From Cyanidiococcus yangmingshanensis (Eukaryota > Rhodophyta > Bangiophyceae > Cyanidiales > Cyanidiaceae), in contig VWRR01000004.1 in assembly GCA_013995675.1 (NCBI GenBank), forward strand, positions 660,154-724,153: DNA of 64,000 nucleotides, in the 5' to 3' direction. A program made the position numbers and the translations under genes. Of this stretch, positions 32,858 to 42,681 are shown piece by piece; positions within the stretch are counted from its first letter, which is position 1; every line of letters starts with the position of its first letter. Below the pieces are notes generated by a model. That model saw only the letters and a list, made by a program, of their open reading frames with translations. It was not told where the DNA came from and did no database searches.

Positions 32858-34968
32858 CAGGGCACTGTACGTGCAGCCGGCGAGGTTCCGAACAAACATG
32901 GCACATGCTAGCAAGATGCGTGCCCGCTTGGCGATCCCGTGGTGATGCAATGGGATCACTGGATTCCTCAGGTCTGCAATGAGAGGAGTGTGCGAACTGG
33001 GTGTATCTCGTCGCTGGCAGCCGACTGTGTACGCCCGGCACGGATACCCAGTACCGGGTACCAGCATGAAGGGATCGATGCGCTCCTCGCGTGACAGAAG
33101 TCTTGTCTGTGCATAATGCTAATGCACGACCTCATGGATTCAGAATATACTTATTGTGCAGAAACCAGTCGTGATCGTTTGAAGGTCATCTGTTCTAAGG
33201 CATTGCTCGTACCAGTCGTTCAGCCTGAATCTAAAGGGACAGGTTCAAATAGTGGCAACCTGAATGATTCAGAAGCTTCTGGTCGCGCAGACAGCGTGCA
33301 TCGGAGACATTCGCTTCGGATGGGCTCTCGGCAAAGGCGTTGACAACTGGCGTGCTCATGGTAGAATCGTGGCTGATTCCCAAAGTATTCGCCAATCGTC
33401 ACGCAAGTGTCAAGGGAATCTTTCGGGTTTGCCGCGTAGTGAAATGGTGATGGGCTGTGACGTACTCGGTGACCACGTTCGTCGGAGAGCGGTCGCAATG
33501 GAGGCCTCGGTGATGGTGGTTGGGCTCGACACCCAACACCGTAAGCGTTTTACCGGCCACCGAAGGTAAACGCTGAGCGGGTGCGCCGTAAGCACGTGCG
33601 ATTTCGCTGAAAGGATATCGAGAGGCAGCGAATTGCTTCCCGCTTGCTGGGCTCTCCCCGCAGTCACAATCAGGTTAACCGTTCAGTGCGATCATTAGCG
33701 AACTGCATAGCGTAGCGCCAGTTACGGGGAGATCTGGTACCTCTATCAATGCTTTGGCGCCAATGCGCGCGTCTTTTCGAATAGCTCTCGTATGTGTTCT
33801 CAAGACGAGCTCTGATTCTCCCTCATCGAACATCGGACTTGCACTAGATTTGCATACATAAAGTGTTGTTACGAAGGATTCGCGCATCCAGGGAGACTAC
33901 TCGACATACACGATCGGTTCTGAGCCGCATAACTCTCGGGAATCCCGTGCCGAAGCAGGTCGTTGTTTTCGATTGCCTTTGCCGCCGGTTGGGGCCGCGT
34001 TCACTTACGTCCGAGTGTGCTACTTTCGGTTTTTCTTCATGTCCCGTTTGACGACGTGGTTCAAGCTGCCCAGGGTGCACAAGGAGGGACATTCAAGCAC
34101 TCATCGATCGGAGCATGCGCGTTGCTTTGTTGCGTGCCTTTCGGAACGCAAATAGCATTGTGTCTAAGCGAAGAAAATGCAAACAAGGTAGATGCAGCGC
34201 CAAGTCACTGAAGTATTGAATGCGCTAGAGTTTGATCTCCCAAAAAGGTTTTGGAGGCGATGACGCATCTAGGCTCGACACGCTTGGCGACCTTAAAGTC
34301 TGTCCATGAAAGAGAGACGTCCATTCAGCACGAGTCATGCATTCAGCAAACCTTTCATGAGAATGGGGCCGGCTGGTCCTGACGACAAATTCGAGCAGAG
34401 GGCACCCTAGGTAACCAGTCAACCACGTTGCAATCGTCCGACAACACAAGCATTTTTAGAGTTAGGACAGTCGTATAGTCTATGAAACCAATCTGTGCGC
34501 GGAAGACTGATCGTCAGCGCTTCGCTGCGATAGCATCCTTGATAACCGATTTGAAAGCGCTGCTCGTGAACGCTGACCAGCGTTGATAGCTATTGTCGAC
34601 CTAGTCATTGCCTGTGATGACGCTTTCGTAGGATGCGCATTCACGATTGCGTTGACCAAGGAAAGAGAGTGAGACCGGACTGGGTGCATCATTCGGACGG
34701 TGAAACGCACCTGAGGAGCTCTTTTCATCGCTCCACGGCACTACCTGGTCGCGCCAAAAGTCTTCTTGAGAGTCCAACATAAAAGGTCGTTTAGTGCTCA
34801 GTGCTCTCTGCAATCTCCTGATCCACCGTCGGGCGCTTCGATCGCGCGCCGCCGGGTACTACTGTTCTGTCCTTTTTCCAGGTGGAATGTTTTTGGAGTT
34901 TTCATCCAGTACTAGGTAACCCTGGAACTTGAAACTCCGCTGACACCCACCATTCCGAACACTCAAGC
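32858..34968. other. Long interval without a supported gene
   Basis: About 2.1 kb with only short frames (under 110 codons) on either strand, most starting at non-ATG codons. A small ATG frame at 34039-34155 (MSRLTTWFKLPRVHKEG) has no supporting features. It might hold a non-coding RNA gene; I could not identify tRNA box motifs. Confidence 0.45.
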
Positions 34969-35502
34969 TTACGCCGAAGCCGACTCGGTTTGCGGTTCAG
35001 TGTCGTCCTCCATGCTCACAGGCTTGCCGAAATCAATCGCCACTAGAATCTCCGCTACAACAATAAAAACAAAGCTAATCCAACTCAGAGCGGCCGGGGT
35101 ATTTACGTAGCTGCTGGACCCTCCATTCGTAAGAGATTTGAAGCGACTGACGCCAATGCTCATAACCACGGCAAAAGCAACATACCAGGCGATAAAGAAC
35201 GCATTCATGATCAGTTCGACGTACTTCAGTCCGTTCGCTAAAGACGAGGCAAACAAACTGACCAAGACCGCGATATCAAGGAGAAGATACGCAACAAAGC
35301 CTATGACACCCGCCGCAATACCCCACTGACAGAAGCTCGTTGAGGTCTCTGGGTTGTTTAGAAGGCAAACCTTGATACCAAATACGGAACGGTAGAGTTT
35401 GGCTGCGATAACCGCGAAAATAACCAGACTGAAGACCCATACAACAAAGTAGAGGAAGGAGCGCACGAGCACCAACGGACGACTGCCAACACTTGAAGCC
35501 AT
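34969..35502 (-). CDS. Four-pass membrane protein, MARVEL/synaptogyrin-like
   Basis: 177 residues from ATG 35502 with four hydrophobic segments at about 12-35, 58-82, 92-116 and 138-158. A conserved-looking loop with CLLNNPETSTSFCQWG, whose two cysteines could pair, lies before the second helix. An acidic tail ends the protein (SMEDDTEPQTESASA). The layout, short N-terminus and FCQWGIAAGVIGF lead-in resemble MARVEL-domain proteins such as synaptogyrins and fungal Nce102-like proteins, which shape or sort membranes. The family call is by topology and one motif, so moderate. The 3' neighbour is a long non-coding stretch and the 5' side faces 780 bases of intergenic sequence. Confidence 0.75.
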   Translation of the reverse strand: MASSVGSRPLVLVRSFLYFVVWVFSLVIFAVIAAKLYRSVFGIKVCLLNNPETSTSFCQWGIAAGVIGFVAYLLLDIAVLVSLFASSLANGLKYVELIMNAFFIAWYVAFAVVMSIGVSRFKSLTNGGSSSYVNTPAALSWISFVFIVVAEILVAIDFGKPVSMEDDTEPQTESASA

Positions 35503-36282
35503 CTTAGATCAACGATTTGATAGTTGCGAACTCTTTTCTGTCCGCACAACAACAAAAACCGTGTCGTTGTCAGAGCTACAATTCGAGGGTGTGAAAGGGT
35601 GCTTGTGTCGATTCAGAAGCGTTACGTGGCCGCGACGACGAAGTGCACAGAAACGATCTCGTCCCCGTCGTCGTTCCCTCGACACGCCACGTGGCCGACG
35701 CTCGCGCAGACCCGAGCACCTTGAACCATTTTAGACGTTCTTGGACAAAGAGATCTTCTCTGGTTTCCGATCTGCCGCGCTCTCTTCCAAGCGGTCGGGC
35801 CTCAGGCCACGAAGAGGGCGTAGCGTGTCACGCTCCGAATGCGATGGTGGGGCTACATCGTTCCACCTAGTGCACCCTCAGGTGTGTCGCGTCAGAGCGG
35901 CCACTACGTGATTGCGCTGGCATCAGACGCTTTCGTTTCATTGGACTGAGGCACCCGGCAAGCGCCCTGGGCGCCTGTGGCGTGCTAATGCGTTCCTTGC
36001 ACTGGCAAGGCCTGACCAGGGCGAGCATTCTGTTGTGCACCAAGCTTGGTGAAAGGTCTGCCTATTTGGCGATCAGCGTCCGCCAGGGGAGCATGGCGTC
36101 CCCGTTCGATCCGATGACCTACAACATGGCCGGTTCAGTACCAATTCGTCTCGATATCACTGGCCGCGAACAATCATCACTGACGTTGGAATAGTATCAC
36201 ACAACCATCCAATACGCGTGTCGAGCACCAGCATCCGGTTTCAGTGCAAGCGTTCGTCTGCATCTGAAGCTTCATCCGCTCA
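35503..36282. other. Intergenic, no gene seen
   Basis: About 780 bases with only short frames on both strands. A 70-codon frame at 35982-36194 (+) lacks any recognisable feature. Presumably the promoter of the four-pass membrane protein and the 3' flank of the gene at 36283. Confidence 0.5.
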
Positions 36283-36768
36283 TCACGTGGTCTTTGAGAA
36301 TATTGCGAGCCAATCTTTCTTGTACAAGACGTGAATACAGAACTCGAGGGCAACTAGCGAAAAGATTCCGACCCAGGCCCCGAACTTGAGCAGGTCAACA
36401 ACTTTTGGCTTCTCCACTGTCGAGTTGGCCTCTGAGGAATCGGTTTCCGCGCGCGCAGAGGTCCTATCCCCGCGCTGGAAGGCAAGCCGCCACAGCGTCC
36501 CGAGGTTTGTCGCACTACTTTTCTGTGTGGTGGTCTTTTCAACTTTACCATCCAAGGGCATGAGAAAGGGTGTCGGCGTTGGCGATCGCGACTGCGGAGC
36601 ACTTCGCGGGCCTCGACCTGCGTGTCGGCGACTGCCACCGCGGCGGCCGCTGCCGGCCCTTCCGAACAGCCGCGCAGCAAACCGACCACGGTTTCGCGAC
36701 AAGGTGCTGTTGCCAGTCGATCTCAAGCAACCAGCCTGAAACCGACAACAAAAATGAACGGTAAACAT
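36283..36768 (-). CDS. Hypothetical membrane protein with transit-like N-terminus
   Basis: From ATG 36768, 161 residues. The first 70 are arginine-, glycine- and serine-rich with no acid (STLSRNRGRFAARLFGRAGS), as in organelle import peptides. A charged middle follows, then KPKVVDLLKFGAWVGIFSLV and LEFCIHVLYKK with one membrane helix near the C-terminus. I do not recognise the family. The form suggests a small single-pass protein of plastid or mitochondrion. The frame extends upstream to 36906 with additional hydrophobic residues but without need. Confidence 0.5.
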   Translation of the reverse strand: MFTVHFCCRFQAGCLRSTGNSTLSRNRGRFAARLFGRAGSGRRGGSRRHAGRGPRSAPQSRSPTPTPFLMPLDGKVEKTTTQKSSATNLGTLWRLAFQRGDRTSARAETDSSEANSTVEKPKVVDLLKFGAWVGIFSLVALEFCIHVLYKKDWLAIFSKTT

Positions 36769-36863
36769 GACCCAAAACGCTGACCAGCAAAGCCACAGGC
36801 CTCTTCTCAGGGACCCCAACACCCGTTGCGACCCTGCGTGTTTGACGGTCTCCCAGCACCCCT

Positions 36864-37349
36864 TCACCGCGAGCCCAAGAATCCACAAAAGAAGACCAGG
36901 AGACAAAGTGCGAAGCGTTTAAACTGAGCTGCACGAATCACTGTACGCGTTCGCCTGTCGTACTGCAGCCTTTTTTGAAAGAGACGTTTTGATTTGCGTC
37001 CCAGTGCGTGCAACTGTAAAGACAGGAGAATCGACAAAGACGGTTCGGATCTGGTGGGCGTTGGCGATGGCGCGCCAGCATTGCGCCGAAGGGCAGGTGA
37101 GATCCGCCCCAGCATGCAGATGTCTGTTTCATCTATCTGTAATCTATCAAATACAAGGTTGTCCAGGGCAGCCTTGGTGGGTAACCCGAGGCCTTTCAGC
37201 GCGGGGGACGTTTCGGGATCTCGGCCGTCGACGTGTGCATCAGGTGCGCTTCGCCCGGAGAGACCGGTTTTAGAGAATGCACGCGCGCATACCGCCGTAC
37301 GGGTGTTCGTGAACGACTGAACGTTACCGGTCGGTGCTTGATCGGACAT
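36864..37349 (-). CDS. Possible hypothetical protein divergent from the acyl-CoA synthetase, uncertain
   Basis: ATG 37349 opens 161 residues (MSDQAPTGNVQSFTNTR...) that end in a basic stretch and a hydrophobic C-terminus (FALCLLVFFCGFLGSR). It would start only about 20 bases from the LACS start on the other strand and end about 95 bases upstream of the gene at 36768. Composition is plausible, no family is recognised, and the tight spacing makes it doubtful. Confidence 0.3.
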   Translation of the reverse strand: MSDQAPTGNVQSFTNTRTAVCARAFSKTGLSGRSAPDAHVDGRDPETSPALKGLGLPTKAALDNLVFDRLQIDETDICMLGRISPALRRNAGAPSPTPTRSEPSLSILLSLQLHALGRKSKRLFQKRLQYDRRTRTVIRAAQFKRFALCLLVFFCGFLGSR

Positions 37350-37369
37350 ATCGCGCGAACAGGGCACGC

Positions 37370-39340
37370 ATGCAAGAGACCAAACAATTAAAAAGCGTTC
37401 AGAAGCCTGGTTCTCGGGCGGGTGAAAATGAGTCGGCACTCTATGTGTGCGGATACTCGGAAGAGCCCATTCTGAGGCGTCCTTTTCCGGGCGAGAACGC
37501 TCCTCTGCACACCCTCTACGATATGTTTCTCCGAGGCTGTCGGGTCGGCGGGGACTCTGCCCCGTGCTTGGGTTTTCGGAACAAGAAGCGATCAGGAAAA
37601 TATGACTGGTTGAGTTACGGCCAGGTTCGGGCGCAAGTGATTGCGGTCGGTGATGCGCTCATGCGAGAGTTTGGGCTCCAACGGGGCGACCGAGTCGGCA
37701 TCTATGCGAAAAACTGCAAAGAGTGGATGGTTGTGCTCTTAGCTTGCTCGAGCAGAGGCCTGGTTCCAGTCCCTGTGTACGACAGTCTAGGCGCCGACTC
37801 AGCGTCGTTTGTCGTGAAACACTCAGAAATGAAGCTCTTATTCACCTCGATAGAGAACTTGCGCAGGGCTCGTGAGTCAGTGGGGTCTCTGCCAATCCAG
37901 GTTGTGATTCTGGATGCCGAAGAAGCTGTCGATTCGTTGCCGACTTTCCAGAACCTGCTAGAGAAGGGAGACTCAGAGCAACCTCCGCCCTCCTCGACAG
38001 CAGATGACGAAGACCGGCTGATGATTATCATGTACACGAGCGGCACAACGGGCACTCCGAAAGGCGTGATGCTGAAGAACGAGGCACTGCTTGCAGAGGT
38101 CGCTGCACTGCAAAAAGCGACCGATGCATTTCAGATCCCGATCGGCCCTGGCGATCTGCTCTTGTCGTACTTGCCGCTTGCGCATATTTTTGAGCAAGCT
38201 GCGGAGACGCTTTGGCTCGTATGCGGTGCCTCCATTGCATATTATGGTGGGGATATCAAGCATCTCGTGGACGATATCATAGAAGTGAAACCAACGGTAT
38301 TCGTTGGTGTGCCTCGGGTTTTCGCTCGTTTTTATGAGCGCGTCATGAGCACAGTGGCTGAGCAGGGTTTGGTGGCTCGAACGCTCTTCCGGCTAGCCTA
38401 CACAATGCAGTCCGCGAATGTTCGGGCGGGGACGCGTTCTCGGATATGGGACCGGCTGATTTTTGAGAAGCTGCGCAAGAGATTGTTTCCGCGTGTTCGT
38501 TTCTTCTTCTCTGGGGCCGCGCCTCTGCCAGAGCACCTGAACATTTTCATGCGAACTGTGTTTGGTGCACCAACGCTCCAGGGCTACGGCATGACAGAAA
38601 CGACCGCAGGTGCCTTTGTGGGATCACCAACGGATCCGCCAGATTGCGTCGGCGGTGTCATGGCATGTTTTGAGTTCAAGTTGGTCGATGTTCCCGAGAT
38701 GAAATACACACACTGCGACAAACCATGTCCGCGGGGTGAGCTGTGGCTGAAAGGACCAGCCCTCACGTGCGGGTACTACAAAAACGAGCAGGCTACGAAC
38801 GAGGCATTTCCTCGCAACGATGGCTGGATGGCCACCGGCGACATTGGCCGTCTCAATCCTGATGGGACGCTGGCGATCATTGACCGCAAGAAGAACATCT
38901 TCAAACTTGCCCAGGGCGAATACGTTGCTGTCGAGGCACTCGAGTCCGAGTATCAAAAGGCCAAGGGGATCAGCCAGATCTGGGTCTACGGGAACTCGCT
39001 GAAAAACTCGCTGGTGGCCGTTGTTGTTCCCGACCGAGGTCATTTGCAGCGACAGGGGCTCCTCAGCGAGAACGAAGGACTCTCGAACCTGCGACCCGCT
39101 ACTCGCGAGAAAATCAAGCAGTATCTCTTGAAGGAACTGGCTGTACAAGCAAAGGCGTCAAACCTCAAAGGCTACGAGTATCTGAAAGCCATTCATTTAG
39201 AGACTGAAGTGAACGACATGAACCAAGGATTTACGATTGAGAACGATTGTTTGACGCCGACAATGAAACTGAAGCGCCCACAGTTGACTGAGCGTTATCG
39301 TAAGGTCATCGAACAGTTGTACACCCAACTTGGAGAGTGA
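37370..39340 (+). CDS. LACS: Long-chain acyl-CoA synthetase (LACS, AMP-binding)
   Basis: LACS activates free fatty acids to acyl-CoA for lipid synthesis, export from plastids or beta-oxidation. ATG 37370 gives 656 residues; the frame upstream begins at GTG. Motifs: YTSGTTGTPKGVML (ATP-binding P-loop), YLPLAHIFEQ, VPRVFARFYERV, FFFSGAAPLPEHL, GYGMTETTAG, a GGVMACFEFKLVD substrate region, GWMATGDIGRLNPDGTL and DRKKNIFKLAQGEYVAVEALE. The catalytic lysine region near the end reads TPTMKLKRPQL. The order and the LACS-specific linker agree with eukaryotic ACSL/LACS rather than shorter acetyl-CoA or 4-coumarate ligases. No signal for peroxisomes (SKL-type) is present at the end (QLGE). Intact. Confidence 0.96.
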   Translation: MQETKQLKSVQKPGSRAGENESALYVCGYSEEPILRRPFPGENAPLHTLYDMFLRGCRVGGDSAPCLGFRNKKRSGKYDWLSYGQVRAQVIAVGDALMREFGLQRGDRVGIYAKNCKEWMVVLLACSSRGLVPVPVYDSLGADSASFVVKHSEMKLLFTSIENLRRARESVGSLPIQVVILDAEEAVDSLPTFQNLLEKGDSEQPPPSSTADDEDRLMIIMYTSGTTGTPKGVMLKNEALLAEVAALQKATDAFQIPIGPGDLLLSYLPLAHIFEQAAETLWLVCGASIAYYGGDIKHLVDDIIEVKPTVFVGVPRVFARFYERVMSTVAEQGLVARTLFRLAYTMQSANVRAGTRSRIWDRLIFEKLRKRLFPRVRFFFSGAAPLPEHLNIFMRTVFGAPTLQGYGMTETTAGAFVGSPTDPPDCVGGVMACFEFKLVDVPEMKYTHCDKPCPRGELWLKGPALTCGYYKNEQATNEAFPRNDGWMATGDIGRLNPDGTLAIIDRKKNIFKLAQGEYVAVEALESEYQKAKGISQIWVYGNSLKNSLVAVVVPDRGHLQRQGLLSENEGLSNLRPATREKIKQYLLKELAVQAKASNLKGYEYLKAIHLETEVNDMNQGFTIENDCLTPTMKLKRPQLTERYRKVIEQLYTQLGE

Positions 39341-40149
39341 GAGGTGACCCCAAGCGATCCAGTCTGCAGTGCTTGGTACGTTCAAGTGTCATCCGGTTCT
39401 CCGTCCTTATCAGGGCGTGCCTGTCGCCCAACTAATTGCTCATTTTTGCAATGCATGCATTCTCTGACACCAACGCTGCTTTGCCGTGGCGAGAGTCAAG
39501 CGGTTCAGGAAAAATGCGATACAGTCAGTTATCCATGCGTCTCCGCAATCCCGAATAGATTTTGTTGAAGTGGATTGCGCAGAAGCAATGGACCAAGTTG
39601 AGATCCAATGTCATTCAGCAGTGGCGGTACCAGTGGTCGAGATCCTTGAGGCGGAAAGCGAACCTCACTTTGGCTGCCCGGATCGATCACAATCATAAAA
39701 TATTCTCTATGAGATCAACTTATGGAAGGAGTTGCCGGGCTGCGGATCAAGCAACAACGTTAGGAAAGCACTTCCACTCGTTTATGGGAACTCGTTGGTG
39801 GTTACGCGGCTGCGTACGGTTTGTTCGGTGCAGCCCATGATCGCGCACATCTCGCGACCGATGACTTTCGACAAGATTCTCGAGGCCTCTAGCACCCTGA
39901 GACGGATCGAGCTTTCGACTCCAGTGCGAGCCACGAAAACCAACCCACGAATGAGGGCAGTCTATTCCAAAATGCACCAGGCTGGGCGATGTTCGTCTGA
40001 CTCGCGCTCGGGTTACCAGGGCCATCATGCGGTGATCTGGGTGCATCCGTTAGCCGCCCGACAGCGCCACTGAGAGCGTGTCCGCTTCAGGCGCGTCTCT
40101 CTCGACGCTCGTTTTGGGCGCCCGGTGTAGCTCTCCGGATCAAGCACGC
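39341..40149. other. Intergenic between two 3' ends
   Basis: About 810 bases between the ends of LACS and OLA1. A frame near 39562-39840 (+) reads as a helical basic tail (WTKLRSNVIQQWRYQWSRSL) but starts at TTG and has no upstream part. Possible remnant, not called. Confidence 0.4.
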
Positions 40150-41352
40150 TCACGCCTTTTTCTTCGCTCCCTGACTGGTGACGTTGAATTTGATCAACAG
40201 AATATCGCCATCCTGTACCTCGTAGGTCTTGCCCTGTTGACGATACTTGCCAGCTGCCTTTAGTGCACTCTCCGAGCCAGCCTCCCGCAAATCATCGTAG
40301 TGCATCACCTCTGCACAGATGAATCCCCGCTCAAAATCTGTATGAATGGTTCCAGCTGCCTGCGGTGCCAGTGTACCTCGTCGGATTGTCCACGAGCGTA
40401 CCTCATCGGCACCAACCGTAAAGAAGTTAATTAGATTCAAGGCCTGGTATCCCCCACGTATTATTTTCGGCAATGCGGAATGGATTCCCTGCTGGGATCG
40501 GTAGTTTTCCATCGCCTCCCGACCGTCATTGAGCTCCAGATCGACGAGATGCGCCTCCAGCGCAGCACTGAATGGAATCACAGGATCCTCTCCCGCATAC
40601 TCCTTGATTGCGAGCAGCCATTTGTTCTTCTTACGGAGATAGTCGCGCTCGCTCAAGTTGACGAGATAGACCACTGGCTTCGCGGTAAGAAAAAGATGTC
40701 GATTGAGGATTTCGATCTCTGCATTGTTCCAGTTGTGGTGCCGTATCGCCTTCTCCTCCTTTTCCAGAATTTCGATCACCTTCTGAAGCGTCTCGTCCTC
40801 GAGACGGAGCTCTTTGGGTGCTTGTTGTCCAGCTCGCGCCAGGCGGGCCTGCGCATCTGCGAGTGCTCGTTGAGCTCGCTCCAGGTCCTTGAACCGTAGT
40901 TCGTCGGCTACGATACGAAGGTCGCGCACTGGATCGAGCGAGCCCTCCACGTGAATAACCTCATCGTCCTCAAATGCCCGACACATATGATAGATTCCAT
41001 CCACTGCTTGGATGTTGGATAGGAAAGCGTTTCCCAAACCTTGTCCTTCGTGAGCGCCACGCACCAAACCGGCTATATCCCAGATTTCCAGAAAGGCTGG
41101 TACCCGGCTCACGGGTTTATAGGCTTCGCAGAGCCAGTCGTAGCGTTCGTCCGGGAGCGGGACACGAGCTTCGTTCGGCTCGATCGTGCAGAACGGATAG
41201 TTTTCAGCCGCCACGTTCAGTTTAGATATTGTGTTGAAGAACGTCGATTTGCCCACGTTCGGGAGTCCAACAATGCCCATCTTGAGGTTGTGAGAGAAAC
41301 GCCCCAGGATAGGACGCCGCTCTTCGTCTCCAGTCTTCTTTTTGGGAGCCAT
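40150..41352 (-). CDS. OLA1: Obg-like ATPase 1 (OLA1/YchF)
   Basis: OLA1/YchF is a conserved P-loop protein that prefers ATP and binds ribosomes, linked to stress and translation control. From ATG 41352, 400 residues: MGIVGLPNVGKSTFFNTISK (G1), YPFCTIEPNEARV (G2), DIAGLVRGAHEGQGLGN (G3), and NLSERDY in place of NKxD, as expected for the ATP-preferring subgroup. A helical hairpin (about residues 165-215) and the TGS domain follow (INFFTVGADEVRSWTIRRGT, FERGFICAEVMHYDDL). Ends in basic KKKA. Intact and of usual length. Confidence 0.97.
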   Translation of the reverse strand: MAPKKKTGDEERRPILGRFSHNLKMGIVGLPNVGKSTFFNTISKLNVAAENYPFCTIEPNEARVPLPDERYDWLCEAYKPVSRVPAFLEIWDIAGLVRGAHEGQGLGNAFLSNIQAVDGIYHMCRAFEDDEVIHVEGSLDPVRDLRIVADELRFKDLERAQRALADAQARLARAGQQAPKELRLEDETLQKVIEILEKEEKAIRHHNWNNAEIEILNRHLFLTAKPVVYLVNLSERDYLRKKNKWLLAIKEYAGEDPVIPFSAALEAHLVDLELNDGREAMENYRSQQGIHSALPKIIRGGYQALNLINFFTVGADEVRSWTIRRGTLAPQAAGTIHTDFERGFICAEVMHYDDLREAGSESALKAAGKYRQQGKTYEVQDGDILLIKFNVTSQGAKKKA

Positions 41353-41479
41353 CAGTCGTTCTCCAGCACTCGGCCTCGATTTGCGTCAGCTTCCTACGCT
41401 AGCTCGGGACGGCAATCACTTGGTTCGCGCTTTCCCTCTTGACACTCCCTGAAAAGGGCGACTCGCTCTGCGTCGCTAG

Positions 41480-41833
41480 TCACTGGGCCAGATGCAACGA
41501 GTTCACAGGGCGATTCATAGCGCGGCGCCTACAATATCGTTTGGCATGACGCTGCGTTTCAAGGTGCTCTTGGGAGGCTCCCCATTGGAAACACCCGTTT
41601 ACATCAGGTACCAACCCACCTGAACAGTAGTTGTCCATCACACTGCCGTCCTGAGCGATCCAGCGCCAAGCTTTTCGTGTTTCGTACGGGATGAATTCGT
41701 TGGAGGAAATACCTCTGTAGGTCCGCTCTGATTTCTGCGGTCTTGCTGCGTGGGAAGTCCGAGCATCCATCAGCAACTGGCTCTCCTCTCGAGTATGGTT
41801 CGATAATTCGTGAGGCGGGCGTTGCGTGCTCAT
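41480..41833 (-). CDS. Hypothetical small protein, 117 residues
   Basis: ATG 41833 opens a frame whose middle looks folded and conserved: RTYRGISSNEFIPYETRKAW, then RWIAQDGSVMDNYCSGG and PDVNGCFQWG with two cysteines, and a helical histidine/arginine-rich end. I do not recognise it. The aromatic and cysteine-containing core is unlike shadow frames, so I think it is a real gene, perhaps for an organelle complex subunit, which is a guess. Confidence 0.5.
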   Translation of the reverse strand: MSTQRPPHELSNHTREESQLLMDARTSHAARPQKSERTYRGISSNEFIPYETRKAWRWIAQDGSVMDNYCSGGLVPDVNGCFQWGASQEHLETQRHAKRYCRRRAMNRPVNSLHLAQ

Positions 41834-42096
41834 GTTCACGGTGCACGCTCAGGGGCTTTCGAACAATTTTACAACTCTGAAAGCCACTGATTCATAACCG
41901 AAGAATTATCCAAGTCGTGCAACGAATCGGACATCGAGTCTCCGAAGCATGCCTCTCCGACAAGAATGGCTCTGAAACACTCAAGCCCGGCAAACTTTAG
42001 CATACCGGCAATGGTGGTGTACACGTAACTTGTTTAGGTTGTCATGCCGAACTCATATCGATCACGTGCTTCTGCTCGCGAGGATCTGCGTTCTTC
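41834..42096. other. Short intergenic stretch
   Basis: About 260 bases, relatively A/T-rich, between the small hypothetical gene and bL19m, both on the minus strand. It must hold the promoter of the former. Confidence 0.4.
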
Positions 42097-42681
42097 CTAG
42101 CTGGTCCGCGTTTCCTCATTCGCTGTAGCGGAAACACCGCTGCTGTCACCGATTCGAACCACGGATTCTCGGAGTGGCTTGTCACGTAGGTAGTATAACT
42201 TGTTTCGGACGTATTCCCGTCTTTCAAGAATGCGGGCACTGCATATCCAGGGCGAGAATGCCATGATTGTGTGCTCCACCGCCGTTCCCTCGTAAACGTT
42301 TCGGATCGTGAAGCTGGAGTTAATGCTACGGCGACGACAGGCGATGCAAAGGCCCACGAGCGTTCGGACGGGGGCGTTCGGTGCGTTCATGCTCGTCCGA
42401 AGCTTCAGCTCAACCACGTCACCCGCCCGAAGATCACGCAACATTTCCCCGTACGGTGCTGATGCGTTTTGCACCACACGCGCACACTCTTCTTGCTCCA
42501 GGCGCAACAGGAGCGCCTTGGACCGTTTTACGGGATGTTTTCTCTTAGGGTAGCGCGGCAGAGTAACGTCGGGAGGCAAGTACGGCGCATTGTCGCGTAA
42601 CCAGTTCGCCTCCTGATGAGTTCGGTGAACTCGCCGATAACTTGCAAGCAATGCCAGCGTGCCTCGAAGCAGTGCGTTCAT
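42097..42681 (-). CDS. Mitochondrial ribosomal protein bL19m
   Basis: bL19 sits at the subunit interface of bacterial-type ribosomes. From ATG 42681, 194 residues: an N-terminal presequence (MNALLRGTLALLASYRRVHR) rich in arginine without acids, a basic linker, then the domain. It has LRAGDVVELKLRTS, VGLCIACRRRSINSSFTIRNVYEGTAVEHTI, FSPWICSARILERREYVRNKLYYLRD. The KLYYLR near the end is the family hallmark. The red algal plastid usually encodes its own bL19, and the targeting peptide is short, so mitochondria are preferred. Intact. Confidence 0.88.
   Translation of the reverse strand: MNALLRGTLALLASYRRVHRTHQEANWLRDNAPYLPPDVTLPRYPKRKHPVKRSKALLLRLEQEECARVVQNASAPYGEMLRDLRAGDVVELKLRTSMNAPNAPVRTLVGLCIACRRRSINSSFTIRNVYEGTAVEHTIMAFSPWICSARILERREYVRNKLYYLRDKPLRESVVRIGDSSGVSATANEETRTS

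Noticed and set aside
33235-33260. A tRNA T-loop-like ggttcaaat
   Set aside because: Flanking bases do not form a five-base T-stem and no acceptor or anticodon arm could be drawn.
42140-42165. A tRNA B-box-like ggttcgaatc on the minus strand
   Set aside because: It lies within the coding sequence of bL19m and has no matching A-box, stems or CCA-side pairing nearby.
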